This document shows positions 50,577-59,539 of a stretch of DNA of 64,000 nt, piece by piece (position 1 is the stretch's first letter; every line of letters starts with the position of its first letter). The stretch comes from Parasulfuritortus sp036391875. GTDB lineage: Bacteria; Pseudomonadota; Gammaproteobacteria; Burkholderiales; Thiobacillaceae. A model generated the notes under the pieces. The model was not told where the DNA came from. It did not search any database and was given only the letters and a program-made list of their open reading frames with translations. Where the stretch lies: contig DASVZA010000036.1 of the NCBI GenBank assembly GCA_036391875.1, positions 1 through 64,000 on the forward strand, in the 5' to 3' direction. The translations under genes and the position numbers were made by a program.

Positions 50577-51236
50577 ATGAGCGAACCCACCCTGGTCATC
50601 GGCAACAAGAATTACTCCTCCTGGTCGCTGCGCCCCTGGCTGGCCTTGCGGGTGGCCGGCATCCCGTTCAAGGAAGTGCGGATTCCGCTCTACGAACCGG
50701 GCACGGCCGCCGCATTGGCCCCCTGGTCGCCCTCCGGCCTGGTGCCCCTGCTCCAGGACGGCGAACTCAAGGTATGGGACTCTCTGGCCATCTGCGAATA
50801 CTTGGCCGAATGCCATCCCGACCGGGGCCTCTGGCCCGAGGACCGCACCGCGCGTGCGGTCGCCCGTTCGGTGAGCGCGGAGATGCATGCCGGCTTCAGC
50901 GGGCTGCGCACGGCGATGTCGATGAACATCCGACGCCGCTACCCGGACCGGGGCCGCACCCCGGACTGCCTGCGTGACATCGAGCGGGTGCTGACCATCT
51001 GGAGCGACTGCCGCAGCCGATTCGGCGCCGGCGGCGACTTCCTGTTCGGCCGGTTCGGCATCGCCGATGCGATGTACGCGCCGGTGGTGCTGCGCTTCCG
51101 GACCTATGAAGTCGCGCTCGAGGGCGCGGCGCGCGCCTATGCCGACGCGATCCTGGCCTTGCCGGCAATGCAGGAATGGCTGGCGGATGCCGAACGGGAA
51201 AGCGAAAGCATCCCGAAGTTCGACCAGTACGAATGA
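50577..51236 (+). CDS. Glutathione S-transferase family protein, 219 aa
   Basis: The N-terminal thioredoxin fold reads LVIGNKNYSSWSLRPWLALRVAG, with Ser at the glutathione-activating place, then GLVPLLQDG and VWDSLAICEYLAE (cis-Pro and glutathione-binding DSLAI). A helical C-terminal domain follows. It is cytoplasmic. The ATG at 50577 has GAGG 9 bases upstream; an ATG five codons earlier has no such site. The substrate is not known. Confidence 0.85.
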   Translation: MSEPTLVIGNKNYSSWSLRPWLALRVAGIPFKEVRIPLYEPGTAAALAPWSPSGLVPLLQDGELKVWDSLAICEYLAECHPDRGLWPEDRTARAVARSVSAEMHAGFSGLRTAMSMNIRRRYPDRGRTPDCLRDIERVLTIWSDCRSRFGAGGDFLFGRFGIADAMYAPVVLRFRTYEVALEGAARAYADAILALPAMQEWLADAERESESIPKFDQYE

Positions 51237-51417
51237 ATCGGCCGCCGTTGACAAAACCGGGCTCAGCCCCGAGCATCCATGCCATGAACCGCTGCTACCG
51301 ATATTCACGACGAAACGGCGCCCGACGCGACTTGGGCCGGCCGTGCTGCGTCTGTGGAACATCGATGAGCGAAGGCGTGCTCCCCAGCGCCTGATCCGAT
51401 AAGCAGGTTTCCCGACA

Positions 51418-51453
51418 AGGCCACGGCTGATCCCCGTGGCCTTTTTGTTTTTC
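51418..51453 (+). terminator. Rho-independent terminator
   Basis: AGGCCACGG at 51418-51426 and CCGTGGCCT at 51434-51442 form a 9-bp stem followed by TTTTGTTTTT. It ends plus-strand transcription before the aminotransferase gene. The 180 bases before it hold only a doubtful small frame. Confidence 0.85.
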
Positions 51454-51476
51454 CACTTCACGCTTGGAGGTCTTGC

Positions 51477-52682
51477 ATGTCCACTCTCTCGCCGACGACC
51501 AGTCTGATGCCCGTCACCCCGCGCCCCGACATCGTGTTCACGCGCGGCGAAGGCGCCTATCTATTCGACCGGCAAGGCCGCCGCTACCTCGACTGGGTAC
51601 AGGGCTGGGCTGTGAACTGCCTGGGCCACGCGCCCGCCGCGGTGGCCCGGGCGCTGTGCGACCAGGCGGGCACCTTGATCAACCCGAGCCCGGCCTTCTA
51701 CAACGAGCCGGCCATCGAGCTGGCCAACCTGCTCACCCGGCACAGCGCCTTCGACCACGTGTTCTTCGGCAGCTCCGGGGCCGAGGCCAACGAAGGCGCG
51801 ATCAAGCTGGCCCGCAAATGGGGACAGCTCCACAAGCGCGGCGCCTTCGAGATCATCACCTTCGGCAACGGCTTCCACGGCCGGACCCTGGCGACCATGT
51901 CGGCCAGCGGCAAGCCCGGCTGGGATCGGCTGTTCGCCCCGCAGGTCGACGGCTTTCCCAAGGCCGTGTTGAACGACCTCGACTCGGTCAGGGCGCTCAT
52001 CGGACCCGGGACCGTGGCCGTCATGCTGGAACCGATCCAGGGCGAAGCGGGCGTCATCCCGGCCGAGGCGGCGTTCATGCAGGGCCTGCGGAAGCTGTGC
52101 GACGAACACGGCCTGCTCCTGATCGTCGACGAGGTGCAGACCGGCTGCGGCCGCACCGGCACACTGTTCGCCTACCAGCAATACGGCGTCGAGCCGGACA
52201 TCATGACCCTCGGCAAGGGCCTGGGCGGCGGCGTCCCGATCTCGGCATTGCTGGCCAAGGAAGCCTGCTCCTGCTTCGCGCCGGGCGACCAGGGCGGCAC
52301 CTTCGGCGGCAACCCCCTGGTCTGTGCCGCCGGCACGGCCGTGCTCCGCAGCCTGCTGGCGGAGGGTTTTCTGGAGGACTGCCGCACAACCGGGCAAGGG
52401 CTGGCTTCGGCGCTGACAGCGCTGTCGGCCGAACTCGGCCTGGGCGAAGTACGGGGTCGCGGCCTGCTGCTGGCGCTGGAACTGGGCGCCGATCTGGGTC
52501 CGGACATCGTCCTCCGTGCCCGGGACGTCGGCTTGCTGGTCAACGCCCCGCGCCCGCATTGCCTGCGCTTCATGCCGGCACTCAATACCGCCCCGGCCGA
52601 GATCGAACAGGGGATCGGGTTATTGCGCCAGGTCATCCTGGATGCCCAAAAGAAAAAGCCGGTCATGACCGGAACGGCCTGA
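51477..52682 (+). CDS. argD: Acetylornithine/succinyldiaminopimelate aminotransferase-like protein, 401 aa
   Basis: A class III PLP-dependent aminotransferase, likely in arginine (and lysine) biosynthesis. The PLP Lys is Lys247 in LGKGLGGGVP, and the cofactor-binding Asp is Asp218 in IVDEVQTGCGRTG. The N-terminal SSGAEANEGAIKLARK and GNGFHGRTLATM are typical. At 401 residues it fits ArgD, though ornithine or other omega-aminotransferases of the same class cannot be fully excluded. TTGGAGG stands about 7 bases before the ATG. It converges on cyoE. Confidence 0.85.
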   Translation: MSTLSPTTSLMPVTPRPDIVFTRGEGAYLFDRQGRRYLDWVQGWAVNCLGHAPAAVARALCDQAGTLINPSPAFYNEPAIELANLLTRHSAFDHVFFGSSGAEANEGAIKLARKWGQLHKRGAFEIITFGNGFHGRTLATMSASGKPGWDRLFAPQVDGFPKAVLNDLDSVRALIGPGTVAVMLEPIQGEAGVIPAEAAFMQGLRKLCDEHGLLLIVDEVQTGCGRTGTLFAYQQYGVEPDIMTLGKGLGGGVPISALLAKEACSCFAPGDQGGTFGGNPLVCAAGTAVLRSLLAEGFLEDCRTTGQGLASALTALSAELGLGEVRGRGLLLALELGADLGPDIVLRARDVGLLVNAPRPHCLRFMPALNTAPAEIEQGIGLLRQVILDAQKKKPVMTGTA

Positions 52683-52701
52683 CCGGCGGCTCGATTGGGA
52701 T

Positions 52702-53598
52702 CTAGCGGTACCAGGTGTGCAGCAGCGCCTGCGACTCGACCTGGCTGTTGTAGTCGACCGACATCGTCACGCTGATGGCCATGACGATCAGCAGCGAGAA
52801 GAAGAACAGCCGCCGCGCCCAGGCCACGTCATCGAACGCGGTACGGCCGGACCAGGCGAGGTGCAGCCAGTAGCCGCCCAGCACCGTCGCCACGACCATG
52901 AAGCCCGGACCGGTGTAGCGGCCCAGGCTGAGCGCCAGGGTCGCGGCCAGGAAGGCACCGGTGTAGAAGACGATATGCTTCTTGGTCACCTGGATTCCCT
53001 CCACCGCCGGCAGCACCGGAATCCCCGCCGCCCGGTAGTCCTGCAGGCGGAAGATGGCGATGGCGTAGAAGTGCGGCATCTGCCACAGACTGAAGATCAG
53101 CAACAGGACCAGGGCGCCGAGGTCGAAGCTGCCGGTCACCGCGCAATAGCCGACCAGCGGCGGCGCGGCGCCCGACAGGCTGCCGATCAGGGTGCCGTAG
53201 ACCGAATGGCGCTTGAAGTAGAGGCTGTAGACGCCGACGTAGACCACGAAGCCGAGCGCGACGATGAGGGTCGCGAGCGGATTGGTCGCAGCCGACATCA
53301 GGCCGAAGCCGGCCACGCCGAGCACAGCGGCGTAGAGCAGCGCGGCCTGGGGCGAGATCGCGCCCCGCACCAGCACCCGGTTGCGGGTGCGCTGCATCTT
53401 GCCGTCGATGTCGCGGTCGATGACGTTGTTGAAAACGCAGCCGGAGGCGACCACCAGCGCGAGGCCGAGGGTGGTCGCCAGCAGCAGGCGGAAATCGACC
53501 TCGCCCCGGGAGGCGAGGAAGAAGCCGCCGGCCAGCGTCACCAGGTTGCCCGCGATGATGCCGGGCTTGGCCACGGAGAGGTAGTTGCTCAGGACCAT
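52702..53598 (-). CDS. cyoE: Protohaem IX farnesyltransferase (haem O synthase)
   Basis: CyoE adds a farnesyl chain to haem b to make haem o for the bo oxidase. The UbiA-type prenyl-transfer motif is NNVIDRDIDGKMQRTRNR (about 57-74), with the second motif near YTLYF-type KRHSVYGTLIGSLSGAAPPLVGY. It has about nine membrane helices and 298 residues. It is the last gene of the cyo operon, 8 bases after cyoD. Confidence 0.95.
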   Translation of the reverse strand: MVLSNYLSVAKPGIIAGNLVTLAGGFFLASRGEVDFRLLLATTLGLALVVASGCVFNNVIDRDIDGKMQRTRNRVLVRGAISPQAALLYAAVLGVAGFGLMSAATNPLATLIVALGFVVYVGVYSLYFKRHSVYGTLIGSLSGAAPPLVGYCAVTGSFDLGALVLLLIFSLWQMPHFYAIAIFRLQDYRAAGIPVLPAVEGIQVTKKHIVFYTGAFLAATLALSLGRYTGPGFMVVATVLGGYWLHLAWSGRTAFDDVAWARRLFFFSLLIVMAISVTMSVDYNSQVESQALLHTWYR

Positions 53599-53606
53599 GG
53601 CGGACC

Positions 53607-54041
53607 TCAGGGCTGGCCCTTCTCCGACATCGGCATGGCCATCGGCGCAGCCTGGGCAGGCATGACCGGGGGCGGCATGTCCACAGCGGACATGTTCATG
53701 TTCGTGGACGGCGTGTAGTCCGTCATGCGAATCCGCATGTTGTACATGATCCAGACCGAGCCGACCACCAGGATGACGATGCTGATCACCATGAACAGGA
53801 AGACCATCAGGTTCCAGCGTTGTTCGGGCGAAGTATCCAAGTGCAGGAAATAGCGCAGGTGCACGACGACCTGGACCAGCGCCGCCAAGAATATGCCGAC
53901 CATGATGGCCGTTTCCGACATCTTGCCGGCCATGACGAGACCGAACGGAATGGCGGTCAGGATCAGCGACAGGACGAAGCCCGTCAGGTAGTCCTTGAGG
54001 TTGCCGTGGTAGGGCACGGCGTGTTCATGGTTGTGGCTCAT
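53607..54041 (-). CDS. cyoD: Cytochrome o ubiquinol oxidase subunit IV
   Basis: Three membrane helices (about 15-38, 45-65 and 80-103) and the pattern GFVLSLILTAIPFGLVM, VHLRYFLHLD fit CyoD, which aids CuB assembly. At 144 residues it is longer than E. coli CyoD (109) owing to a C-terminal Met- and Pro-rich tail (MNMSAVDMPPPVMPAQAAPM) that could bind copper. The start overlaps cyoC by 4 bases. Confidence 0.9.
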   Translation of the reverse strand: MSHNHEHAVPYHGNLKDYLTGFVLSLILTAIPFGLVMAGKMSETAIMVGIFLAALVQVVVHLRYFLHLDTSPEQRWNLMVFLFMVISIVILVVGSVWIMYNMRIRMTDYTPSTNMNMSAVDMPPPVMPAQAAPMAMPMSEKGQP

Positions 54042-54655
54042 TGCATCACCCCCATCAGGTAGACGACGGTGAAGACGCCGATCCAGACGATGTCCAGGAA
54101 GTGCCAGAACATGCTCAGGCGCACCAGGCGCGAACGGACCGGGGTGGTCAGGCCCTTGCCCATCACCTGGGCCATCATCACCGCAATCCAGATCAGGCCG
54201 AAGGTGACGTGGGTACCGTGGGTGCCGACCAGGGTGAAGAAGGAAGACAGGTAGCCGCTGCGCTCAGGGCCGTTGCCCTCCATGATCATGTGCGCGAACT
54301 CGTTCACCTCCATGCCAATGAAGCCGAGCCCCAGCAGGAAGGTGATGCCGAGCCAGGTGACGACTTTGCTCGGCTCGTTGCGCAGCATGGCCAGCATGGC
54401 GAAGCCGTAGGTCACGCTGCTGAACAGCAGGCACATGGTCTCGCCGAACACGTAGGGCAGGTTGAACAGTTCCTTGCCGGTCGGGCCGCCGGCATAGCTG
54501 TGGCTCATCACGACGAAGGTGGCGAACACCGACGCGAACAGCACGCAGTCGGTCATGATGTAGAGCCAGAAACCGAACGTGGTGTTCGACACCGGATCGT
54601 GGCTGCCGTGCTCGACGGCATGGCCCGCGGGATGGGACAGTGCTTGTGCAGTCAT
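54038..54655 (-). CDS. cyoC: Cytochrome o ubiquinol oxidase subunit III
   Basis: Five hydrophobic helices with FGFWLYIMTDCVLFASVFATF and GMEVNEFAHMIMEG, SFFTLVGTHGTHVTFG, matching CyoC. The ATG at 54655 is in place; the frame continues upstream only as a shadow of cyoB. It starts 3 bases after the cyoB stop and overlaps cyoD, so translation is coupled. Confidence 0.94.
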   Translation of the reverse strand: MTAQALSHPAGHAVEHGSHDPVSNTTFGFWLYIMTDCVLFASVFATFVVMSHSYAGGPTGKELFNLPYVFGETMCLLFSSVTYGFAMLAMLRNEPSKVVTWLGITFLLGLGFIGMEVNEFAHMIMEGNGPERSGYLSSFFTLVGTHGTHVTFGLIWIAVMMAQVMGKGLTTPVRSRLVRLSMFWHFLDIVWIGVFTVVYLMGVMQ

Positions 54656-54657
54656 TG

Positions 54658-56691
54658 TTATACCTGATAGGCGAAGTTGTTGGCGGAAACAGAGGGTGCG
54701 GCGGCGCCGGCGGCTTCCAGGGTGTGGAAGCGCTCGTTCTCGATGCGCGCCACCTCGGCGGCTGGGACGTAGTAGTCGTAGTCGTCGCTGGAAGCGCGCA
54801 CGACGACGGCGATCAGGATGCCCAGGGCGCCGGCCAGGGCAAACCACCACATATGCCAGATCATGGCGAAGCCGAAGACGAAGGCCAGCAAGCCGATGAT
54901 CACGCCGATCGAGCTGTTCTTGGGCATGTGGATGTCCTCATACTTGGCCGGCCGTTGGTAGGCTTTGCCCTTCTCCTTCATGTCGGTGAAGGCGTCGATA
55001 TCCTCGACGGTCGGGATCACGGCGAAGTTGTAGAACGGCGGCGGCGAGGACAGCGACCATTCCAGGGAATGACCACCCCAGGCATCGCCGGTCGCATCGC
55101 GCAGCTTGTCGCGGTTCTTGATGCTGACGACGACCTGGACGATCGAGGAAATCACGCCGAAGGTGATGAACAGGGTACCGACCATGGCCACCTGCAGCAG
55201 GTCATGCCAGACCGGGTTGTCGATGTGATTGAGGCGGCGCGTCATGCCCATGAAGCCCAGGGCGTAGAGCGGGAAGAAGGCCAGACCGAAGCCGATCACC
55301 CAGCCCCAGAAGGCGCGCTTGCCCCACTTCTCGTCCAGCTTGAAGCCGAACATCTTGGGGAACCAGTAGGAATAGCCGGCCAGGTAACCGAACAGCGCGC
55401 CGGGGATCAGCACGTTGTGGAAGTGGGCGATCAGGAACTCCGAGTTGTGCAGCAGGAAGTCCGCTGGCGGCACCGCCAGCAGCACGCCGGTCATGCCGCC
55501 GACGCTGAAGTAGACGATGAAGGCCAGGGTCCAGAGCACCGGGGTGGTGAACTCGATCCGGCCGCGGTACATGGTGAACAGCCAGTTGAAGATCTTCACG
55601 CCGGTCGGCACTGCGATGATCATGGTGGCGATGCCGAACACCGCGTTGACGTCGCCGCCAGCGCCCATGGTGAAGAAGTGGTGCAGCCAGACGCCCAGGG
55701 ACAGGATGCCGATCGCGCAGGTGGCGTAGACCATGCCGTGGTAGCCGAACAGGCGCTTCTTGGCGAAGGTCGAGATCACCTCGGAGAACATGCCGAAGGC
55801 AGGCAGGATCACGATGTACACCTCGGGGTGGCCCCAGATCCAGAACAGGTTGGAGTACATCATCATGTTGCCGCCCATGTCGGCAGTGAAGAAGTGCATG
55901 CCGAGGTAACGGTCCAGGGTCAGCAGCGCCAGGGTCACGGTCAGGACCGGGAAGGTGGCCATGATCAGCACCGTGGTCACCAGGATGTTCCAGGTGAAGA
56001 TGGGCATCTTCATCAGGTTCATGCCCGGTGCGCGCATCCGGATGATGGTGACGAAGAAGTTGACTGCGGTCAGCAGTGTCCCGATGCCGCTTATCTGGAT
56101 GCTCCACATCCAGTAGTCGACGCCGGTATCCGGGCTGTAGTTCACTTCGCTGAGCGGCGGGTAGCCGGTCCAGCCGGCCTTGGAGAAGTCGCCGACCGCG
56201 AGCGAGATCATCACCAGGGCGGCGCTGATCGCGGTCAGCCAGAAGCTGACCGAGTTGAGGAACGGGAAGGCCACGTCACGGGCACCGATCTGCTGCGGCA
56301 CGACGACGTTCATCAGGCCGATGAAGAACGGCATCGCCACGAAGATGATCATGATGGTGCCGTGGGCGCTGAAGATCTGGTCGTAGTGCTCGGGCGGCAG
56401 GTAGCCCATCGATGAGCCGTAGGCCATGGCCTGCTGGAGACGCATCATGAACGCGTCGGCGAAGCCGCGCAGCAGCATGACGCCGGCGAGCACGACATAC
56501 ATGACGCCGATCTTCTTGTGATCGACGCTACACAGCCATTCCTTCCAGAGATAGCCCCACTTGCCCGCATAGGTGATCAAGCCGACGACGATCGCACCCA
56601 TCACGAGCGACACACCCACCACATCCATCACGATTGGATTGTCGAAGGGTATGGCCGACAGACTCAGTTTGCCAAAAAGTTCAGATTCCAC
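54658..56691 (-). CDS. cyoB: Cytochrome o ubiquinol oxidase subunit I
   Basis: CyoB is the haem-copper core that reduces O2 and pumps protons with electrons from ubiquinol. It has 677 residues and about 15 helices. CuB ligands and the cross-linked Tyr lie in WGHPEVY; the next His pair is in VWLHHFF. The haem ligands are in FSAHGTIMI and FLIAHFHNVLIPG. The D-channel motif region (GLMNVVVPQQIGARDVAFP) is kept. Second gene of cyoABCDE. Confidence 0.97.
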   Translation of the reverse strand: MESELFGKLSLSAIPFDNPIVMDVVGVSLVMGAIVVGLITYAGKWGYLWKEWLCSVDHKKIGVMYVVLAGVMLLRGFADAFMMRLQQAMAYGSSMGYLPPEHYDQIFSAHGTIMIIFVAMPFFIGLMNVVVPQQIGARDVAFPFLNSVSFWLTAISAALVMISLAVGDFSKAGWTGYPPLSEVNYSPDTGVDYWMWSIQISGIGTLLTAVNFFVTIIRMRAPGMNLMKMPIFTWNILVTTVLIMATFPVLTVTLALLTLDRYLGMHFFTADMGGNMMMYSNLFWIWGHPEVYIVILPAFGMFSEVISTFAKKRLFGYHGMVYATCAIGILSLGVWLHHFFTMGAGGDVNAVFGIATMIIAVPTGVKIFNWLFTMYRGRIEFTTPVLWTLAFIVYFSVGGMTGVLLAVPPADFLLHNSEFLIAHFHNVLIPGALFGYLAGYSYWFPKMFGFKLDEKWGKRAFWGWVIGFGLAFFPLYALGFMGMTRRLNHIDNPVWHDLLQVAMVGTLFITFGVISSIVQVVVSIKNRDKLRDATGDAWGGHSLEWSLSSPPPFYNFAVIPTVEDIDAFTDMKEKGKAYQRPAKYEDIHMPKNSSIGVIIGLLAFVFGFAMIWHMWWFALAGALGILIAVVVRASSDDYDYYVPAAEVARIENERFHTLEAAGAAAPSVSANNFAYQV

Positions 56692-56750
56692 CGCTACTTC
56701 TCCTCAAATTCACGACATTTCTTCATTGCGCATCCGCGGGAGGATGCCGA

Positions 56751-57653
56751 TTAGGATTTCTGTGCCTTGCCTTGATCGTTGGGCATGGGTTGAACCATGT
56801 CGGGCATGTACTTCATGATGATGCCCTGGAACAGATCAGGCTTGACCGAGGCGAAGGACTGGGCCGGCACATTCTGGCTCGGGACCTCCAGCTGCTTGAA
56901 GTTGGCCTCATCGAGCGAACCGCCGGACTGCTTGACTTGCTTGACCCAGTCATCGAAGCCCTGCTGCGAGGTAGCGACCGCATCGAAGTGCATGCCGGAG
57001 AAGCCGTCGCCGCTGAACTGGGCATTGATACCCCGGTAGGTGCCGGGCTGGTTGGCCAGCAGATGGAGCTTGGTCTGCATGCCGGCCATGGCGTAGATCT
57101 GGCTACCCAGTTGGGGAATGAAGAAGGAAGACATCACGGTATCGGATGTAATCCGGAAGCTGACCGGGACGTTGGCCGGGAAGACCAGCTTGTTGACCGA
57201 GGCGATGCCCTGCTCCGGGTAGATGAACAGCCACTTCCAATCCATCGCAACCACCTGGACATCGACCGGCTTTACGCTGGAGGCGATGGGGCGATAGGGA
57301 CTGAGCGCATGCGTGTCGCGCCAGACCAGGACACTCAGGATGAGAATGATGATGGTCGGAATGGCCCACACCACGGCTTCGATCTTGCCGGAGTAATCCC
57401 ATTTCGGTTGATAGGTGGCAGCGGTGTTCGATGCCCGGTATTTCCAGGCGAAGCCAAGGGCCATGACGATGACGGGAATGACCACTGTCAACATGAGACC
57501 GAAGGCGATGAGGATGAGCCGCTTTTCATCGGCTCCGATCGGCCCCATGGGATTCAACAGCGACCATTGGCTACTGCCGCAATCCCCTACGCAAGCGAAT
57601 GCGCCCTGTACAGACACACTCCTCCAATAAGACTTTTCCAGATAATTTTTCAT
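56751..57653 (-). CDS. cyoA: Cytochrome o ubiquinol oxidase subunit II
   Basis: Two membrane helices (about 42-66 and 84-104 from the chosen start) precede a periplasmic cupredoxin domain. That domain lacks the CuA ligands, as in quinol oxidases (DWKWLFIYPEQGIASVN, SFFIPQLGSQIYAMAGM). E. coli CyoA is a lipoprotein with a signal ending at Cys25. Here a GDCGSSQWSLLNP stretch stands at the matching place but no hydrophobic signal core comes before it, so lipidation is doubtful. The ATG at 57653 has AGGTGG 3 bases upstream; a farther ATG at 57686 has no site. First gene of the operon. Confidence 0.92.
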   Translation of the reverse strand: MKNYLEKSYWRSVSVQGAFACVGDCGSSQWSLLNPMGPIGADEKRLILIAFGLMLTVVIPVIVMALGFAWKYRASNTAATYQPKWDYSGKIEAVVWAIPTIIILILSVLVWRDTHALSPYRPIASSVKPVDVQVVAMDWKWLFIYPEQGIASVNKLVFPANVPVSFRITSDTVMSSFFIPQLGSQIYAMAGMQTKLHLLANQPGTYRGINAQFSGDGFSGMHFDAVATSQQGFDDWVKQVKQSGGSLDEANFKQLEVPSQNVPAQSFASVKPDLFQGIIMKYMPDMVQPMPNDQGKAQKS

Positions 57654-57835
57654 TTTCCACCTAAAAAACAACCGTTTATCGATCATTTGACGACGTCGCG
57701 GGACTTTGGACAGGACGACACACGTCAGCGCTGGTGTTCAAGTGACAGCGTTACGTACGTATTGTTCCACAAAAAATGAACAAATTTTGTCCATACTTTT
57801 CATGTGGTTATATACAAATAATGTTAATTTGCGTA
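57654..57835 (-). promoter_or_regulatory. AT-rich upstream region of the cyo operon
   Basis: This is the only long AT-rich patch in this part of the chromosome. It holds an imperfect palindrome (GAACAAATTTTGTCC around 57778-57792) and several TATA- and TTGT-like words, but no single promoter can be named with confidence. It should carry the cyo promoter and perhaps a redox- or iron-responsive site. Confidence 0.4.
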
Positions 57836-57900
57836 CGCGATGCCGACAAACCCTTGCCAGAACTGGGTTTCGGGCTCCCCGGCCGACCGCCAATTAGCTA

Positions 57901-58809
57901 TCAATAAGCCGCCGCCGATCGCATGGCCCATAGATGGGCGGCCACCAGCGCCCGCCAGGGCGAAAACGGCAGCAGCCAGTCGCGCGCCTGTTCCGCACCG
58001 ACCTTGTCGGGAACACCCAGCAGTGCCTGCAGATTGCGGCGCACCGCGGCATCCCCGTGCAGCGAACCGTCCAGCCAGCCGAAACCGCGCAACAGGGTGT
58101 AATCGACGGTCCAGGGACCGATGCCGGGAATGGCGAGCAGACGCGCCCGGATGTCGTCCACCGGCAGGGTCGCCAGCCACTCGGCCAGGGGCAGACCGCC
58201 CTCTTCCACTTGTCGCGCCAGATTGAGCAAGGTGCGGCTCTTGGCCCCGGAAAAACCGGCCCGACGCACTTCCGCCTCGCTCAGCGCGGCGACCCGGCCG
58301 GCCTCTGGGTAGCAGAGCAGACCGCCGGAATGGCGCACGCCGGCGGTCTCGATCAGCTTCCGCCGCAGGGCGACAGCCGCGCCGACGCTGATCTGCTGGC
58401 CGGTCACGGCCCAGGTCAGGGCCTCGAACGGCGTCGCGGCCACCGGCACGCGCAAACCCGCTTGCCGGTCGATCAGCCTGCCCAGTTGCGGGTGGCTGCG
58501 GTAGCGGCGTTCGAATGTCTCGATGTCCTGGGTCAGGCCGAGCATGCGCTGGACCATGGTCCGGAAGATCGGCTCCCGGTCGTCGGCCACCGCGCCGTCG
58601 AAGGCGATATCCGCCTCGGCGGCCCCGGCTGCAAAACGGATGGTCAGGCAGGCGGGCACGCCGTCCCAGACCATGCCTTTGCGCAGTGTCGCTGCGTTGA
58701 CCGACTCGGCCAGTTCCCGGCTGTCGCGCCGATGGAAGGCAAGGATGTCGCCGACCCTCAGGGTATCTGGCAACGGAATGGCGCAGGCGAAACGGGAGCA
58801 GGCGGACAT
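57901..58809 (-). CDS. alkA: DNA-3-methyladenine glycosylase II (AlkA-like)
   Basis: AlkA removes alkylated bases such as 3-methyladenine. The helix-hairpin-helix is LLAIPGIGPWTVDYTLLR (about 224-241), and the catalytic Asp is Asp253 in HGDAAVRRNL. The WAVTGQQISVGAAVALRR stretch is typical. Its 302 residues match the full AlkA fold including the N-terminal TBP-like domain. It is the last gene of the ada-2OG-alkB-alkA operon. Confidence 0.9.
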   Translation of the reverse strand: MSACSRFACAIPLPDTLRVGDILAFHRRDSRELAESVNAATLRKGMVWDGVPACLTIRFAAGAAEADIAFDGAVADDREPIFRTMVQRMLGLTQDIETFERRYRSHPQLGRLIDRQAGLRVPVAATPFEALTWAVTGQQISVGAAVALRRKLIETAGVRHSGGLLCYPEAGRVAALSEAEVRRAGFSGAKSRTLLNLARQVEEGGLPLAEWLATLPVDDIRARLLAIPGIGPWTVDYTLLRGFGWLDGSLHGDAAVRRNLQALLGVPDKVGAEQARDWLLPFSPWRALVAAHLWAMRSAAAY

Positions 58810-58849
58810 CGCCGTCAGCGGCCGAGGCGGGGAGCGGCCGGATTCCCGT

Positions 58850-59539
58850 TCACGCAGCGCCGGCCGGTCCCGCCCGGCGGAACGTCATATTGATGCGGCA
58901 ATCCGCGCTATCCGGATGCTCACCCGCCTTGAGCGGCAGCACGGCGTGATGAAACAGCCGGGACGCGCCGCCCCAGACCACGACGTCGCCGTGGCCGAGC
59001 AGGATGCGCAATGCCGGGTCGCCCCGGCGAAGTCCACCGAACAGGAACACGGCCGGCAGGCCCAGCGACACCGAAACGATGGGCGCGGCGAAATCGGTCT
59101 CGTCCCTGTCCTGGTGCAACGACAGCTTCGCACCCGGCGCGTAGCGGTTGATCAGGCAGACATCGGGCTGGAAACCGGCATAGCCGGCCTCGGTGGCGGC
59201 CCTGCCGGCCAGCTCGGAGAAAGCCTCCGGCATGGCCGGCCAGGCGTGGCCGCTTTCCGGATCGACGGACGCATACCGGTAGCCAGCGCGATCCGCCACC
59301 CAGCCGAGCACTCCACAGTTGGTCATGGCCACCGACATGCGCTGGCCGCCGGGCGTGGACATATGGCGAAAGGCCGCTCGGGCGGCAATTTCATCCACCG
59401 CAGCCAGCAAGGCCGGTGCCTGGACGCGGGCGAAACCGCGCAGAAGCACCGCACCCTCGGCCAGCACCTCCCGGCCGCCCGCGCCGGCGTCGAGACCGGA
59501 CAGCAGATCGTCCGTCGGTGCTCGCGGCTCAGGTCGCAT
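58850..59539 (-). CDS. alkB: Alpha-ketoglutarate-dependent DNA dioxygenase AlkB
   Basis: AlkB oxidatively removes methyl groups from 1-methyladenine and 3-methylcytosine. The iron ligands are His142, Asp144 (LHQDRDE) and His198 (LFHHAVLP). 2-oxoglutarate contacts are Arg215, Asn217 and Arg221 (CRINMTFRR), all conserved. The ATG at 59539 lies inside the last codons of the 2OG oxygenase gene, so translation is coupled. The 229-residue length is normal for AlkB. Confidence 0.94.
   Translation of the reverse strand: MRPEPRAPTDDLLSGLDAGAGGREVLAEGAVLLRGFARVQAPALLAAVDEIAARAAFRHMSTPGGQRMSVAMTNCGVLGWVADRAGYRYASVDPESGHAWPAMPEAFSELAGRAATEAGYAGFQPDVCLINRYAPGAKLSLHQDRDETDFAAPIVSVSLGLPAVFLFGGLRRGDPALRILLGHGDVVVWGGASRLFHHAVLPLKAGEHPDSADCRINMTFRRAGPAGAA

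Noticed and set aside
51283..51393. Small plus-strand frame starting MNRCYRYSRRNG
   Set aside because: No ribosome binding site, high Arg and Cys content, no conservation signal; probably chance in the region before a terminator.
54640..56415. 591-codon open frame antisense to cyoB
   Set aside because: His/Glu/Asp/Val-rich shadow of a conserved membrane protein gene; no domain.
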